Source: Methylibium sp. (GTDB lineage Bacteria; Pseudomonadota; Gammaproteobacteria; Burkholderiales; Burkholderiaceae_C). From it: DNA of 56,188 nucleotides. Below, in pieces: positions 32,776 to 43,542 of this stretch. Where the stretch lies: assembly GCA_013824165.1 (NCBI GenBank), contig PNNH01000004.1:1-56188 (forward strand). Direction: 5' to 3'. How positions within the stretch are numbered: position 1 is the first letter of the stretch; each line of letters starts with the position of its first letter. The notes beneath the pieces were generated by a model that saw nothing but the letters and a program-made list of their open reading frames with translations, ran no database searches and was not told the origin of the DNA. The position numbers and the translations under genes were made by a program.

Positions 32776-34461
32776 ATGAGCTCCGAAGATCTTGTTGCCC
32801 AGTACGGCCCGCGTGAAAGCATGGAGTACGACGTGGTCGTGGTGGGCGCCGGCCCGGCCGGCCTGGCCACCGCCATCCGTCTGAAGCAGCTGGCGTCCGA
32901 GAAGGGCCAGGAGATCTCGGTGGTGGTGCTGGAAAAGGGCTCGGAGCCCGGCGCCCACATCCTGTCTGGCGCGGTGATGGACCCGATCGCAATTACCGAG
33001 CTGTTCCCGAACTGGAAAGAGCTGGGCGCACCGCTGAACCAGCCTGTGTCGGGCGACGAGGTGCTGTTCCTCAACGAAACCGGCGCGACGCAGACCCCTC
33101 AGTGGTTGATCCCCGAGTGCTTCCACAACCACGGCAACTATGTGATCTCGCTGGGCGCGGTCACCAAGTGGCTGGGTGAGCAGGCTGAAGCGCTTGGCGT
33201 CGAGATCTTCCCGGGCTTCACCGCCGCCGAGATCGTCTACGGCGACAAGGGCGAGGTGCGCGGCGTGGCCACCGGCAATATGGGCGTGGGTAAGGACGGC
33301 GAGCCCACCGGCGAGTTCCAGCTGGGCATGGAGCTGCTGGGCAAGTACACGGTATTCGCCGAGGGCGCGCGCGGCCACCTGGGCAAGCAGCTGATCAACA
33401 ACTTCAAGCTCGATGCCAACAGCGACCCGCAGAGCTATGCCATCGGCATCAAGGAGCTGTGGGAAGTCTCGCCCGAGCAGGCCAAGCCCGGCCTGGTGGT
33501 GCACACCGCCGGCTGGCCGATGGACGGCGAGACCTATGGCGGCGGCTTCCTCTACCACCTGGAGGGCAACAAGGTCACGCTGGGCTATGTGGTCGGCCTG
33601 GACTACAAGAACCCCTGGCTGAGCCCCTTCGAGGAAATGCAGCGCTGGAAGACCCATCCCAGCATCCGCAAGCACATCGAGGGCGGCAAGCGCATCGGCT
33701 ACGGCGCCCGCGCCATCACGGCCGGCGGCGCGCTGAGCATCCCCAAGACAGTGTTCCCGGGCGGTGCGCTGGTGGGCTGCGACGCGGGCTACCTGAACGC
33801 CGCGCGCATCAAGGGCAGCCATGCGGCGATCAAGACCGGCATGCTGGCCGCTGAAGCCGCCTTCGAGGCTGTCAGCGCCGGCCGCCAGCATGACGAGCTA
33901 GCCGCCTACCCGGCCGCCTTCGAGCAGAGCTGGCTGCACGCCGAGCTGCAGCGCTCCAAAAACTTCAAGCAGTGGTTCAAGAAGGGCAACACCGTCGGCG
34001 CGCTGATGACCGGCATCGAGCAGTGGTTCCTGCCCAAGCTCGGCGTAAAGGTGCCGCCCTGGACCATCCACCGCACCCTGCCCGACCATGTCTATCTGAA
34101 GCCCGCGGCCGAGTGCGCCAAGATCGACTATCCGAAGCCGGACGGCAAGCTGACCTTCGACCGCCTCTCGTCGGTGTTTATCTCCAACACCAACCATGCG
34201 GAAGACCAGCCGGCCCACCTGACGCTGAAGAACGCAGAGGTGCCAGTGCAGGTGAACCTGGCCAAGTTCGCCGGCCCCGAAAGCCGCTACTGCCCGGCCG
34301 GCGTCTACGAGTTCGTCAAGAACGAGGACAACAGCGACCGCCTACAGATCAACGCGCAGAATTGCGTGCACTGCAAGACCTGCGACATCAAGGACCCGAC
34401 GCAGAACATCGTCTGGGTCACGCCCGAGGGCGGCGGCGGTCCGAACTACGCCGGCATGTAA
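32776..34461 (+). CDS. Electron transfer flavoprotein-ubiquinone oxidoreductase
   Basis: A 561-residue membrane-associated flavoprotein that passes electrons from acyl-CoA dehydrogenases, through ETF, to ubiquinone. The N-terminal FAD motif is VVVGAGPAGLATAIRL; AHILSGAVMDPIAI, GGALSIPKTVFPGGALVGCDAGYLNAARIKGSH and the ubiquinone-binding region are conserved. The C-terminal 4Fe-4S ligands are Cys in YCPAGVYEF and in NCVHCKTCDIKDP. The start at 32776 is chosen because the protein aligns there; the upstream open frame covers the promoter. Length fits the family. It is monocistronic with a terminator 41 bases past the stop. Confidence 0.95.
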   Translation: MSSEDLVAQYGPRESMEYDVVVVGAGPAGLATAIRLKQLASEKGQEISVVVLEKGSEPGAHILSGAVMDPIAITELFPNWKELGAPLNQPVSGDEVLFLNETGATQTPQWLIPECFHNHGNYVISLGAVTKWLGEQAEALGVEIFPGFTAAEIVYGDKGEVRGVATGNMGVGKDGEPTGEFQLGMELLGKYTVFAEGARGHLGKQLINNFKLDANSDPQSYAIGIKELWEVSPEQAKPGLVVHTAGWPMDGETYGGGFLYHLEGNKVTLGYVVGLDYKNPWLSPFEEMQRWKTHPSIRKHIEGGKRIGYGARAITAGGALSIPKTVFPGGALVGCDAGYLNAARIKGSHAAIKTGMLAAEAAFEAVSAGRQHDELAAYPAAFEQSWLHAELQRSKNFKQWFKKGNTVGALMTGIEQWFLPKLGVKVPPWTIHRTLPDHVYLKPAAECAKIDYPKPDGKLTFDRLSSVFISNTNHAEDQPAHLTLKNAEVPVQVNLAKFAGPESRYCPAGVYEFVKNEDNSDRLQINAQNCVHCKTCDIKDPTQNIVWVTPEGGGGPNYAGM

Positions 34462-34502
34462 GGCGAAACCGAATCGGGCGCCCTGCCCGGCTTGGCAAGA
34501 CC

Positions 34503-34528
34503 AGCCCGCCGCGTGCGGGCTTTTCTAT
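34503..34528 (+). terminator. Rho-independent terminator after the ETF-QO gene
   Basis: Stem AGCCCGC (34503-34509) / GCGGGCT (34515-34521), five-base loop, then TTTTCTATTTT. Confidence 0.85.
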
Positions 34529-34633
34529 TTTCGCCGGGTCTTAGAAACCCTGGAGAGCAAGCATTGGCGCGGGCTTGCGGCAGATTGCCGTCACGCAGTG
34601 ATGCGTAACCAGCGGCTGCTTGAAGGCGCCGAG

Positions 34634-34673
34634 TTGACGCACCCGCAGCGCGATATACAATTGCTATATACGC
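34634..34673 (+). promoter_or_regulatory. vapBC promoter with overlapping operator
   Basis: A -35 TTGACG (34634-34639) and -10 TACAAT (34656-34661) stand 16 bp apart. Across the -10 lies an inverted repeat ATATA (34653-34657) / TATAT (34665-34669) flanked by GCG and CGC, a natural place for VapB or VapBC binding and autorepression. Confidence 0.65.
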
Positions 34674-34691
34674 CCTCATGAGGAGCTTGGC

Positions 34692-34925
34692 ATGTCCGTA
34701 GGAACTGTCTTTGTCAACAACCGCACCCAGGCAGTTCGCCTTCCCTTGGACGTGCGCCTGCCCGAGGGTGTCCTCAAGGTAGAAATACGTGTCAGGGGTA
34801 ACGAGCGCATCCTCGCCCCTATCGGCCAAACCTGGGACAGCTTCTTCCTGAGCGGCCCCAGCGTCAGCGACGACTTCCTGCCCGAACGCGCCAATCAGAA
34901 CCAGGCAGAGCGGGAAGCGCTCTGA
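34692..34925 (+). CDS. vapB: VapB-type antitoxin (AbrB/MazE-like fold)
   Basis: A 77-residue protein whose N-terminal 45 residues form a swapped-hairpin AbrB-like DNA-binding fold (VFVNNRTQAVRLPLDVRLPEGV), typical of VapB antitoxins. The C-terminal part (WDSFFLSGPSVSDDF) should bind and block the VapC active site. It represses its own promoter in known systems; an operator-like repeat overlaps the -10 just upstream. Its stop overlaps the vapC start (TGATG). Confidence 0.92.
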   Translation: MSVGTVFVNNRTQAVRLPLDVRLPEGVLKVEIRVRGNERILAPIGQTWDSFFLSGPSVSDDFLPERANQNQAEREAL

Positions 34926-35335
34926 TGCTGCGCTACCTGCTGGATACCAACATCGTCATCTACGTGTTGAAACGGCGCCCCATCGAGATACTGGCCACCT
35001 TCAACGCGAATGCCAACCGCATGGCAATCTCGTCCATCACCCTGGCCGAACTCATGCACGGCGCAGAGAAAAGTAGCCGCGTGAACGAGAACCTGTCCGC
35101 CGTCGAGGACTTTTGCAGCCGCCTGGTCGTTCTGCCCTACAGCGCCAAGGCCGCCCAGCACTATGGTGCCATTCGTGCCTGTCTGGAAAAGCTCGGCCAA
35201 CCTATAGGAGTGAATGACCTCCACATCGCAGGCCATGCACGCAGCGAAGGTTTGGTGCTGGTGACGAACAACATGGCTGATTTCGAGCGCGTGCCTGCAC
35301 TTGAATTGGAAAACTGGGTCAGCCCGGTCCCATAA
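34925..35335 (+). CDS. vapC: VapC-type PIN-domain ribonuclease toxin
   Basis: A 136-residue PIN-domain toxin, an Mg-dependent ribonuclease; characterised VapC enzymes cut initiator tRNA or rRNA. The acidic active site is complete: Asp in YLLDTNI, Glu in ITLAELMHG, Asp in IGVNDLHIAGHA, and Asp in TNNMADFERV at the C-terminus. Length is typical. It is coupled to vapB and ends convergently with the PaiB-like gene. Nothing suggests inactivation. Confidence 0.93.
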   Translation: MLRYLLDTNIVIYVLKRRPIEILATFNANANRMAISSITLAELMHGAEKSSRVNENLSAVEDFCSRLVVLPYSAKAAQHYGAIRACLEKLGQPIGVNDLHIAGHARSEGLVLVTNNMADFERVPALELENWVSPVP

Positions 35336-35428
35336 GCCAAGGCTTTGCCGGACGTCAGGCACAACTCTGGGCTTCGCGACGGTTACCTGTTTTGGGCCAA
35401 CAGCGTAGTAAGACCCTTTTCGCCTGGC

Positions 35429-36055
35429 TCAGGCCAGTCCAAGTCGCTGCATCCAGACCGACAGGGCCTGCTCTTCTGGCGTGCCCTGTTGCGAATGCGC
35501 ATGGATGCGCGCGCGCTCGACCGCGCTGCGATTCTGGCTGACCTTGGCCTTGGCCTCGACGCTCTGCACGCGGATGCGAAATCCGACGATGGCGCCCAGC
35601 ATCTTGTGCTGGAAGTCCTCGGGCAGGCCCCGCCACTGCGGCGCGTACTCGGGCTCATGGCGCGCGATCAGGCGCTTGAGCAATGCGTCCTTGGCCGTGG
35701 CGTCGTCCACCAGTTCCAGTTCGCCGTGCACATGCACCGCCAAGTAGTTCCAGGTCGGCACGGCCAGCGCGCTCTCGTAATGGCGCGGCGACACATAGGC
35801 ATCCGGTCCGTTGAATACCACCAGCAACTCGCGCTGCGCGGCCAGCCAGGGCCAGTGCGGATTGGCGCGCGCCATATGGCCTTCGAGCCACCAGTCCGCG
35901 CCGCCTTCACCTACGCCGCCACGCACCAGCGGCACATGGGTGACAAAGCTGCGGCCCTGCGCATCTGGACCGATCAGCAAGGCGAACGGCTGCTCATCGA
36001 TCAGTTGCTGAGCCAGCGAGAGCTCAGTCAGGTTGAAGTGCTTGGGTGTGTACAT
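35429..36055 (-). CDS. PaiB-family FMN-binding negative regulator-like protein
   Basis: A 208-residue protein of the PaiB/FMN_bind_2 family, split-barrel fold. MYTPKHFNL at the start, RANPHWPWLA, and the central PTWNYLAVHVHGELELVDD are conserved. B. subtilis PaiB represses sporulation and protease genes, but in Proteobacteria the function is unknown and FMN binding is assumed. The ATG at 36055 is chosen at the family N-terminus; the frame is open ten codons further upstream. Confidence 0.85.
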   Translation of the reverse strand: MYTPKHFNLTELSLAQQLIDEQPFALLIGPDAQGRSFVTHVPLVRGGVGEGGADWWLEGHMARANPHWPWLAAQRELLVVFNGPDAYVSPRHYESALAVPTWNYLAVHVHGELELVDDATAKDALLKRLIARHEPEYAPQWRGLPEDFQHKMLGAIVGFRIRVQSVEAKAKVSQNRSAVERARIHAHSQQGTPEEQALSVWMQRLGLA

Positions 36056-36167
36056 GGGCAGTGCATTCAGCGAAGGACGTCGCAAATGTTCTTGTTGAAG
36101 CGTCGATGCTATCCGCCGTCAGCGCACGCTGAGCCCATCCCGGGCCAATGCAGCTGTGAGCCGCCAT

Positions 36168-36193
36168 GAAAAACGGGCCCCGAAGGGCCCGTT
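36168..36193 (-). terminator. Rho-independent terminator of the tRNA-Ser gene
   Basis: Perfect nine-base stem AACGGGCCC (36172-36180) / GGGCCCGTT (36185-36193) with a four-base loop; on the minus strand a T-run follows (A-run at 36169-36173). It lies 12 bases past the tRNA 3' end. Confidence 0.9.
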
Positions 36194-36204
36194 CTCATAT
36201 TTGC

Positions 36205-36297
36205 TGGCGGAGACGGAGGGATTCGAACCCTCGATGCAGGTTTTGCCCACATACTCCCTTAGCAGGGGAGCACCTTCGGCCACTCGGTCACGTCTCC
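36205..36297 (-). tRNA. tRNA-Ser (anticodon GCU)
   Basis: A 93-base class II tRNA with encoded CCA. The acceptor stem is GGAGACG/CGTCTCC, the anticodon loop reads CTGCTAA (anticodon GCT, reading AGC/AGU), the long variable arm is present, and the T arm is GAGGGTTCGAATCCCTC. It lies downstream of lysC on the same strand, followed by its own terminator. Confidence 0.96.
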
Positions 36298-36344
36298 AGC
36301 AGAGCCACGCAGTATAGCAGCGTTTTTTGGCCCTCAAACAAAGT

Positions 36345-37619
36345 TCAGGCTGCAGGCGCGTCCTGATCCAGCTCGAACGCCTTGTGCAGCGCGCGCACAG
36401 CGAGCTCCATGTACTTCTCGTCGATCACGACCGAAGTCTTGATCTCGCTGGTGGAGATCATCTGGATGTTGATGCCCTCTTCGCTCAGTGCGCGGAACAT
36501 CTTCGAGGCCACACCCACATGCGAGCGCATGCCGATGCCGACGATGGACACCTTGCAGATTTTCGGGTCGCCCAGCACCTTGGCGGCCTGGGTCGCCGGG
36601 CCGACGCTCTTCTCCAGCAGTTCCATCGTGCGCGCATAGTCATTGCGATGCACAGTGAAGGAGAAGTCGGTCTTGCCGTCGTGCGACACGTTCTGGATGA
36701 TGACGTCGATGTCGATATTGGCATCGGCCACCGGGCCCAGGATCTGGAAGGCGATGCCAGGCTTGTCGGGCACACCCAGCAGCGTCACCTTGGCTTCGTC
36801 GCGATTGAAGGCAATGCCCGAAACGACGGCTTGTTCCATTTTCTCGTCCTCTTCAAAACTGATCAGGGTGCCGGACTTGGCTTCCTCGTTGATGTCGATG
36901 TCCCAGGGTGTGAAGCTCGACAGCACGCGCAGCGGCACGCGGTATTTGCCAGCGAACTCGACCGAGCGGATCTGCAGGATCTTGGAGCCCAGCGAAGCCA
37001 TCTCCAGCATCTCTTCGAAGCTGATGGTGTGCAGGCGGCGCGCCTCGGGCACGATGCGCGGATCGGTGGTGTAGACGCCGTCCACATCGGTGTAGATCAG
37101 GCACTCGTCCGCCTTCATCGCCGCAGCGATGGCGACAGCCGAGGTGTCGGAACCACCGCGCCCCAGGGTCGTGATGTTCATGTCTTCATCGACACCCTGG
37201 AAGCCGGTGATCACCACCACCTTACCGGCGGCCAGATCGGCACGCACGCGCTTGTCGTCGATGCTCTCGATGCGGGCCTTGGTGTAAGCCGAATCAGTCG
37301 CCACCGGCACTTGCCATCCGGTGTAGCTGACGGCATCCAGACCTTCGGCCTGCAGCGCAATCGCCAGCAAGCCCACGGAGACCTGCTCGCCTGTGGCGGC
37401 GATCATGTCCATTTCGCGGTTCAGGGCTGGGCTGCTTGATGCCGGCGCCAGCTCCTTGGCCATGCCCAGCAGGCGGTTGGTTTCACCGCTCATGGCCGAA
37501 GGCACAACCACCATCTGATGCCCCGCACGCGCCCATTTGGCCACGCGCTTGGCGACGTTGCGGATACGGTCGGTCGAGCCCATCGAGGTGCCGCCGTACT
37601 TGTGAACGATCAATGCCAT
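36345..37619 (-). CDS. lysC: Aspartate kinase
   Basis: A 424-residue aspartokinase, first step in lysine, threonine and methionine synthesis. The kinase domain begins [11 protein letters not shown] and includes [19 protein letters not shown] and [13 protein letters not shown]; two ACT domains fill residues about 265-420 ([19 protein letters not shown] and [22 protein letters not shown]), giving feedback inhibition by lysine and/or threonine. Length fits the monofunctional Gram-negative form. It is last in the conserved cysS-glycosylase-accA-tilS-lysC row before tRNA-Ser. Confidence 0.95.
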   Translation of the reverse strand: MALIVHKYGGTSMGSTDRIRNVAKRVAKWARAGHQMVVVPSAMSGETNRLLGMAKELAPASSSPALNREMDMIAATGEQVSVGLLAIALQAEGLDAVSYTGWQVPVATDSAYTKARIESIDDKRVRADLAAGKVVVITGFQGVDEDMNITTLGRGGSDTSAVAIAAAMKADECLIYTDVDGVYTTDPRIVPEARRLHTISFEEMLEMASLGSKILQIRSVEFAGKYRVPLRVLSSFTPWDIDINEEAKSGTLISFEEDEKMEQAVVSGIAFNRDEAKVTLLGVPDKPGIAFQILGPVADANIDIDVIIQNVSHDGKTDFSFTVHRNDYARTMELLEKSVGPATQAAKVLGDPKICKVSIVGIGMRSHVGVASKMFRALSEEGINIQMISTSEIKTSVVIDEKYMELAVRALHKAFELDQDAPAA

Positions 37620-37712
37620 GGAAGTCTTGTTAGCGCGGAGGTCGAAACAGGGTCTGGTTGCGCCGCGGTCGCAGCCCGCAATTCTAGCTGCTGCGCTGCA
37701 GCAAACCTGAGT

Positions 37713-39065
37713 TCAAGCTGACGCTCCAGGCAGCCAGTCCAGCGCGAGCTGCGGGCCTTGTGCGGCGAGCCTGCGCGCATCAAATCCCAAGCCAGGCACC
37801 CATAGCAAATCCGCCTCGCTGAACAACAGCGGCCCCTGGCGACCGGCCACATCGACACCGGCGCTCTGCCACGCTTTCTTCAGGCTGCGAGGAAAGCCAC
37901 GCGCATGGGCTTGAAACTGCTCGCCGCCCGTGCGAGGGCGCAGCTGCGCCTGACGCAGCACCTCAGGACCGACACCGCCCTGATCGACCGAGCGCACCAG
38001 CCAAATGCCACCCCAGGCAGAGCAGGCATGCCGACCCGGTACGCTCAAATCAATCTCAAGCGCTTGGGTCGGCTGAACTGAAGGTGATGTCTGATCGACG
38101 CGAAGCAGGCCTCGGTACAGCCTCAGCACCGCCTCGCCCGGCAAAGGCCACTGCGCGACGTCGGCGTGCTGTGCTTGAGTCAAGACGCGCCGCACCAGCG
38201 AGGCCGGTGCTGCTTGGCCCAGCGCCTGGTGCAGCCATGCACGCAGCAGATTGCTCGCACGGGCCGGCGACAAGGTCGCCAGCGCCTGGCGTTGCAGCGC
38301 GCCACCACTCGACCAACGCTGCAGGTCCTCTGCGCCGATCTCCTCGGCCAGACTCAACGCCTGTTGCGACCAGGCCGCGGCTTGTGCCAGGCTGCGCTCA
38401 GCCTGCGGGAACTCAGCCTGCAGCGCGTCCCACAGTCGCAGGCGAAGCCGGTTGCGAGCGTAGCGCGCATCGGCATTGCTCTCGTCCTCGACATGACGCA
38501 AGCCGTGCGCGGCCACATAGGCTTCAATCTGTTCTCGCGGCGCATCCAGCCAAGGCCGGGCCCAAGTCAGGCCGGCTCGAAGCTGTTCGCGCGGCATGCC
38601 AGCCAGGCCCGCCACACCCGCACCGCGCAGGGCCTGCAGGAGCCAGGTTTCAGCCTGATCGCGGCGGTGGTGCGCCAGCAGCAGCATCGAGGCACCTTGG
38701 GTGCGAGCCATCTCCTCCAGTGCTGCATAACGGCCGGCGCGCGCCCAGGCCTCGACACTCTGGGCCGGACCGGGCGCACCTTGCAGACGGCGGTACTGAA
38801 ACTGCACCGGAAGCCCGCTGCGCGCCCAGTCGCTGCACTGTTGCTCGCAATGGGCCAGCCAGTCGTCGGCGCTTGCGCTCAAGCCATGGTGAACGTGCAA
38901 GGCCAGCACCTGCAGCTGCAGTCCGCCTTGCCGAGACAAAGCCGCCGCCGCCACCGCGGTGGCGTGCAAGAGAGCAGTGGAATCGCGGCCCCCGCTGTAG
39001 GCGACCGCGATGCAGGAAGCAGCAGCCGAAGCGTCAGCGGTTCTTGGTGTCGCCGAATCGGCCAT
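37713..39065 (-). CDS. tilS: tRNA(Ile)-lysidine synthase TilS
   Basis: A 450-residue enzyme that converts C34 of tRNA-Ile(CAU) to lysidine. The N-terminal PP-loop is [12 protein letters not shown], followed by LHVHHGLS and [23 protein letters not shown]; the C-terminal substrate-binding domains cover about 250-450. The ATG at 39065 overlaps the accA stop by 32 bases, placing the PP-loop near residue 25 as usual; no later start keeps the motif. The accA-tilS order is common in Burkholderiales. Confidence 0.92.
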   Translation of the reverse strand: MADSATPRTADASAAASCIAVAYSGGRDSTALLHATAVAAAALSRQGGLQLQVLALHVHHGLSASADDWLAHCEQQCSDWARSGLPVQFQYRRLQGAPGPAQSVEAWARAGRYAALEEMARTQGASMLLLAHHRRDQAETWLLQALRGAGVAGLAGMPREQLRAGLTWARPWLDAPREQIEAYVAAHGLRHVEDESNADARYARNRLRLRLWDALQAEFPQAERSLAQAAAWSQQALSLAEEIGAEDLQRWSSGGALQRQALATLSPARASNLLRAWLHQALGQAAPASLVRRVLTQAQHADVAQWPLPGEAVLRLYRGLLRVDQTSPSVQPTQALEIDLSVPGRHACSAWGGIWLVRSVDQGGVGPEVLRQAQLRPRTGGEQFQAHARGFPRSLKKAWQSAGVDVAGRQGPLLFSEADLLWVPGLGFDARRLAAQGPQLALDWLPGASA

Positions 39066-40005
39066 AGGCCTGCAGGCGCTGGTAGCGGCGCTCCAGCAAG
39101 TCCTTGGGCTCAAGGTCGCTGACCTGGCGCAAGGCGTCGGACAGCGCACGCTTCAGCTGGGAAGCCATCTGCTTGGTGTCGCGGTGGGCGCCGCCGACTG
39201 GTTCATTGACAATCTTGTCAATCAAACCCATCGCCTTCAGGCGATGTGCAGTGATGCCCAGTGCCTCGGCCGCTTCGGATGCACGCTCCGAGGTCTTCCA
39301 CAGGATGGACGCACAGCCTTCCGGCGAGATCACCGAGTAGGCTGAAAACTGCAGCATCAGCACCTGATCAGCCACGCCGATGGCCAGCGCGCCGCCCGAG
39401 CCGCCCTCGCCGATCACCGTCGCGATGATGGGCACTTCCAGCTGGGCCATCTCGAAGATATTGCGGCCGATGGCTTCGGATTGACCGCGCTCCTCGGCAC
39501 CGATGCCGGGATAAGCGCCCATGGTGTCGATGAAGGTGAACACCGGCAAGCCAAACTTCTCGGCCAGCTTCATCAGGCGCAAGGCCTTGCGATAGCCTTC
39601 CGGACGCGGCATGCCGAAGTTGCGCAGCGTGCGCTCCTTCGAATCAGCACCCCGCTGGTGGCCCACGATCATGCAAGGCTGGCCATTGAAACGAGCCAGG
39701 CCGCCAACGATGGCGGCGTCATCGGCAAAGTGCCGGTCGCCATGCAGTTCCTGAAATTCAGTGAAGACGTCAGCGCAATAGTCCAGCGTCTGCGGGCGCT
39801 GCGGGTGGCGGGCGATCTGGTAGACCTGCCACGGCGCCACATTGGCGTAGATGTCCTTGGTGAGCTGCTGGCTCTTTTTGGAGAGGCGGTCGATCTCTTC
39901 GGAGATGTCGACGGCCGACTCGCTTTGCACGTAGCGCAGCTCTTCGATCTTGGTGTCGAGTTCAGCGATGGGCTGCTCGAATTCGAGAAAGTGTTTCTTG
40001 CTCAT
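39034..40005 (-). CDS. accA: Acetyl-CoA carboxylase carboxyltransferase subunit alpha
   Basis: A 323-residue subunit of the carboxyltransferase that makes malonyl-CoA with Acc[19 protein letters not shown] at the N-terminus, [49 protein letters not shown], and the oxyanion-hole region [12 protein letters not shown] are conserved. The start at 40005 (MSKKHFL) is the family start; an upstream open extension runs into the glycosylase gene. Length is typical. Confidence 0.96.
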   Translation of the reverse strand: MSKKHFLEFEQPIAELDTKIEELRYVQSESAVDISEEIDRLSKKSQQLTKDIYANVAPWQVYQIARHPQRPQTLDYCADVFTEFQELHGDRHFADDAAIVGGLARFNGQPCMIVGHQRGADSKERTLRNFGMPRPEGYRKALRLMKLAEKFGLPVFTFIDTMGAYPGIGAEERGQSEAIGRNIFEMAQLEVPIIATVIGEGGSGGALAIGVADQVLMLQFSAYSVISPEGCASILWKTSERASEAAEALGITAHRLKAMGLIDKIVNEPVGGAHRDTKQMASQLKRALSDALRQVSDLEPKDLLERRYQRLQAYGRFGDTKNR

Positions 40006-40069
40006 CCTGGCGATCTGTTCAGTGATGATGGAGCGAAAACCGGCCCTCGTGGGACAGAGATTCGCTTGC

Positions 40070-40720
40070 TCAGTAGTCCACCGGCAGCGGATCAAGACTG
40101 CGCCAAATGTACCATGTGGCGACCGAGCGGTAAGGAGCCCAGGCCTCGCCCAATTCCCGGGCTTCTGCCCTGGAAACCGGCTCGCCGGAGAAGTAATTCT
40201 GGCTGATGCCCTTGAGCAATCCCAGGTCATCCAAGGGCAGCACATTGGGCCGCATCAGGTGGAAGATCAGGAACATCTCGGCCGTCCAGCGGCCAATGCC
40301 GCGGATGGCCACCAGCTCGTCGATGATGGCCTCGTCGTCCATCTGGGTCCACTGGCGCACATGCACGCGGCCAGCCTCGAAATGCTGGGCCAGGTCGTTC
40401 AGATACTCGACCTTGCGTGCCGACAAGCCGGCGCCACGCAACTGCTCGACCGGTTGGGACAGCACGGCGGACGGCAACACCTTGGTCGAGGTCGCCTCAA
40501 GAACGGCGGCCAATCGGTCCCACACCGATTGGGCAGCTTTCACAGAGATTTGCTGACCGACGATGGATCGCGCCAGTGTCGTGAACGCATCACCCCGGCT
40601 CTGCAAACGCGCTTCGCCGAACTGCGGGATGAGCTTCTTCATCACGCGGTCGCGCTTGGACAGATGGCGGCACGCCTCGTCCCAATAGTCCGGAGTCACC
40701 TCGGCAGGCTGTCGTACCAC
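40070..40720 (-). CDS. DNA-3-methyladenine glycosylase II-like (HhH-GPD family)
   Basis: A 216-residue base-excision repair glycosylase. [22 protein letters not shown] begins the helical core; the helix-hairpin-helix is [15 protein letters not shown], and the catalytic Asp follows in [13 protein letters not shown], giving the HhH-GPD pattern without an iron-sulfur cluster. It resembles the short AlkA/MpgII group removing alkylated purines. It lies one base from the cysS stop in the conserved row. Confidence 0.9.
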   Translation of the reverse strand: MVRQPAEVTPDYWDEACRHLSKRDRVMKKLIPQFGEARLQSRGDAFTTLARSIVGQQISVKAAQSVWDRLAAVLEATSTKVLPSAVLSQPVEQLRGAGLSARKVEYLNDLAQHFEAGRVHVRQWTQMDDEAIIDELVAIRGIGRWTAEMFLIFHLMRPNVLPLDDLGLLKGISQNYFSGEPVSRAEARELGEAWAPYRSVATWYIWRSLDPLPVDY

Positions 40721-40721
40721 G

Positions 40722-42110
40722 TCAGGCCCTTACGCCGATATTGACCCAGGTCGTGCCCGCGGCCGAGTCCTTGAGTTCAATGCCCGCTGCCAGCAGCTCG
40801 GCGCGGATACGGTCAGCTTCGGCGAAGTTGCGCGCGGCCTTGGCCGCCGCACGTGCGTCGATCTGCGCCTGGATGCTGACATCGTCCATGCCGCTGCCGG
40901 ACTGCAGATAGTGGCGAGGCACCTGCTGCAGCACACCGAGCACAGCGCCAAGGCTCTTCAGCAGCGCCGCATCGACCGGTGAGCGGCTGCGATTGAGCTC
41001 GCTGGCCAGATCGAACAGAACCGCCAGCGCGCCCGGCGTGTTGAAGTCATCATCCATTGCCGCCTTGAACGCGGCAGCGGGACCGTTGCTCCAGTCGATC
41101 GCCAGCGCCTCGGCGGGCGCCACCGCGTCCAATGCCGTGTAGAGCCGGCGCAGCGCGGTGCGCGCATCGTCCAGCGTCGCATCGCTGTAGTTGATCGGGC
41201 TGCGGTATTGCGTGCGCAACATGAAGAAGCGCAGCGTCTCGCCGTCGTACTTCTTCAGCACGTCGGCGATGGTGAAGAAGTTGCCCAGGCTCTTGGACAT
41301 CTTCTCGTCGTCGACGTTGACGAAGCCGTTGTGCATCCAGGTGTTGACGAAGGGGCGCCCGGTGGCGCCTTCGCTCTGGGCGATCTCGTTCTCGTGGTGC
41401 GGGAACTGCAGGTCCATGCCGCCGCCGTGGATGTCGAAATGTTCGCCGAGCAGCGCGCAACTCATGGCAGAGCATTCGATATGCCAGCCCGGCCTGCCTT
41501 CACCCCAGGGACTGGCCCACTTGGCTTCGGCCGGCTCGTCGGCCTTGGCGTGCTTCCAGAGCACGAAATCCAGCGGATCTTCCTTGTCGCTTTGAACGGC
41601 GACACGCTCGCCGGCCCGCAACTGATCGACCGACTTGCCGCTGAGCTTGCCGTAGCCCGCGAACTTGCGCACCGAATAGTTCACGTCGCCACCTTGGGCC
41701 TGGTAGGCCAGGCCCTTGGCCTGCAGCTGGCCGATGATGTCCAGCATCTGCGGCACATAGTCGGTGGCGCGCGGCTCATGCGTGGGTGCACTGACGCCCA
41801 GCGCCGCGAAGTCGCGATGCATGGCGGCGATCATTTCGTCGGTCAGTTCACGGATCGTGATGCCGCGCTCCACCGCACGCTTGATGATCTTGTCTTCGAT
41901 GTCTGTGATGTTGCGCACATAGGTCACACGCAGGCCCGAGGCCTGCAGCCAGCGATACACCACATCGAAGGCCACATTCATCCGCGCATGTCCCATATGG
42001 CACAGGTCATACACGGTGATGCCGCACACATACATGCGCACATGGCCGGCTTCAATGGGAGCAAAAGGCTCGACCGCACGGGTCAAGGAGTTGTAGATGC
42101 GCAAGGACAT
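40722..42110 (-). CDS. cysS: Cysteinyl-tRNA synthetase
   Basis: A 462-residue class I synthetase. The zinc and HIGH region is [17 protein letters not shown]; further zinc ligands are in WHIECSAM and [12 protein letters not shown]; the second signature is [10 protein letters not shown]. The start at 42110 (MSLRIYNSL) is chosen by family alignment, since the frame is open far upstream through the divergent promoter. Length is normal. It diverges from the TPR gene across 223 bp. Confidence 0.96.
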   Translation of the reverse strand: MSLRIYNSLTRAVEPFAPIEAGHVRMYVCGITVYDLCHMGHARMNVAFDVVYRWLQASGLRVTYVRNITDIEDKIIKRAVERGITIRELTDEMIAAMHRDFAALGVSAPTHEPRATDYVPQMLDIIGQLQAKGLAYQAQGGDVNYSVRKFAGYGKLSGKSVDQLRAGERVAVQSDKEDPLDFVLWKHAKADEPAEAKWASPWGEGRPGWHIECSAMSCALLGEHFDIHGGGMDLQFPHHENEIAQSEGATGRPFVNTWMHNGFVNVDDEKMSKSLGNFFTIADVLKKYDGETLRFFMLRTQYRSPINYSDATLDDARTALRRLYTALDAVAPAEALAIDWSNGPAAAFKAAMDDDFNTPGALAVLFDLASELNRSRSPVDAALLKSLGAVLGVLQQVPRHYLQSGSGMDDVSIQAQIDARAAAKAARNFAEADRIRAELLAAGIELKDSAAGTTWVNIGVRA

Positions 42111-42333
42111 GGGCGAAGAGGTGGCCGGCGGCGGTATCAGGCTGGGGCGAGCCTCGAACCGGGTGCCGCAGGCTTTGCTTGAAGCCAGCTTACCTGCCGC
42201 GCGATGCAGCAAGTACCGGGGCGGACCCGTAGAATCGTTGTCAGTATAGCGGCTGGCCTCCCCTGCCCGGCCGCCAACGCAGCCGCGCCTCGTGCCGGTC
42301 TGCATCGCCGACCCGAAACGACGACAGCCCCAT

Positions 42334-42894
42334 ATGCACAGCTTTGATTCCTTGGCGCCGCGCGCGCGCCAGCGCCGATTCGGGGCTGTGGCCGGCCTGC
42401 TTGCAGCCCTGCTGTGCGCCTTGCCGGTCGCAGCAGCCGGCGCCACCACCAGCTTGGAGCAGGTCCAGTCGATGTGGCTCCAGGGCCAGCAGACGCAGGC
42501 ACTGCAGCTGCTGCGCGTGGCCTTGCAGGCGACCCCGAACGACGCCCGGCTGCGATTCGCCCTGGCGAGCATGCAGATGGAGATGAACCAGACCGACGAA
42601 GCCGAGCGCGGTCTTCTCAGCCTGACCCAGGACCACCCGGATCTGGCCGACCCCTTCAACAACCTGGCCGTCATCCGTGCTGCCCGCGGCGAGCTCAGCG
42701 GCGCGCGCGATGCGCTGGAGCAGGCACTGCGTCTGCAGCCCGATCACGCGCCAGCGCTGGAAAACCTGGGCGATGTGCTGGTGCGCCTGGCCGTACAGCA
42801 CTACGAGCACGCGCAACGCTTCGCCAGCGGCGACAAGCGCGTACTGACGATCAAGCTCAACCGCAGTCGCGCGCTGGCTGAGCGCGCCGAGTGA
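42334..42894 (+). CDS. Exported tetratricopeptide-repeat protein
   Basis: A 186-residue exported protein with a signal peptide ([15 protein letters not shown], about residues 19-33) followed by about three TPR units (residues about 38-150): [21 protein letters not shown]-like spacing, [15 protein letters not shown], and [23 protein letters not shown] proteins scaffold protein-protein contacts; partner unknown. It heads a row with ppiA, ppiB, lpxH and mtfA. The ATG at 42334 is chosen at the signal peptide. Confidence 0.82.
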   Translation: MHSFDSLAPRARQRRFGAVAGLLAALLCALPVAAAGATTSLEQVQSMWLQGQQTQALQLLRVALQATPNDARLRFALASMQMEMNQTDEAERGLLSLTQDHPDLADPFNNLAVIRAARGELSGARDALEQALRLQPDHAPALENLGDVLVRLAVQHYEHAQRFASGDKRVLTIKLNRSRALAERAE

Positions 42895-42957
42895 CGAGCT
42901 GAGAGACAATCGCCACCCCGTCGCATTCTTCGATCCGCGTCGATCCGCAAGACCGCC

Positions 42958-43542
42958 ATGCAAGCCAACTTTCTGCTCCGAACCTGTTCTCGCCATCTGG
43001 TGGCCGCAGCCCTGCTGCTCGGCGCCCTGCCCGCCCTGGCCCAGACCGTCAAGCTCAGCACCAGCGAAGGCGACATCCGCATCGAGCTGGATGCCGCCAA
43101 GGCGCCCAAGTCGGTCGACAACTTCGTCAAGTACGTCAAGGCCGGCCACTATGACGGCACCATCTTTCACCGCGTGATCGAGAACTTCATGATCCAGGGC
43201 GGCGGCTTCACGCCCAAGCTGGAGCAGAAGCCCACGCGCGGCCCGATACCGCTGGAAAGCCAGAACGGCCTCAACAATGTGCGCGGCAGCATCGCCATGG
43301 CGCGCACCGCCGACCCCAACTCGGCCACCGCCCAGTTCTTCATCAACACGGTCGACAACGCCTTCCTCGACGCGGCCAACGCCCGCGACGGCAACGGCTA
43401 CGCGGTGTTCGGACGCGTGATCGAAGGCATGGACGTCGTCGACAAGATTCGCACCAAGCCCACAGGCGCCCAGGGCATGCATCAGAACCTGCCGCTCGCG
43501 CCCGTGATCATCAAGAAGGCCATCGTGGAGCCCAAGAAATGA
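42958..43542 (+). CDS. ppiA: Periplasmic peptidyl-prolyl cis-trans isomerase (cyclophilin)
   Basis: A 194-residue cyclophilin with a signal peptide ending ALAQT near residue 29, hence periplasmic. The catalytic core includes [16 protein letters not shown] (key Arg in FHRV), [12 protein letters not shown] and [18 protein letters not shown]. It catalyses proline isomerisation in folding envelope proteins. Its stop overlaps the start of the cytoplasmic paralogue ppiB by four bases. Confidence 0.93.
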   Translation: MQANFLLRTCSRHLVAAALLLGALPALAQTVKLSTSEGDIRIELDAAKAPKSVDNFVKYVKAGHYDGTIFHRVIENFMIQGGGFTPKLEQKPTRGPIPLESQNGLNNVRGSIAMARTADPNSATAQFFINTVDNAFLDAANARDGNGYAVFGRVIEGMDVVDKIRTKPTGAQGMHQNLPLAPVIIKKAIVEPKK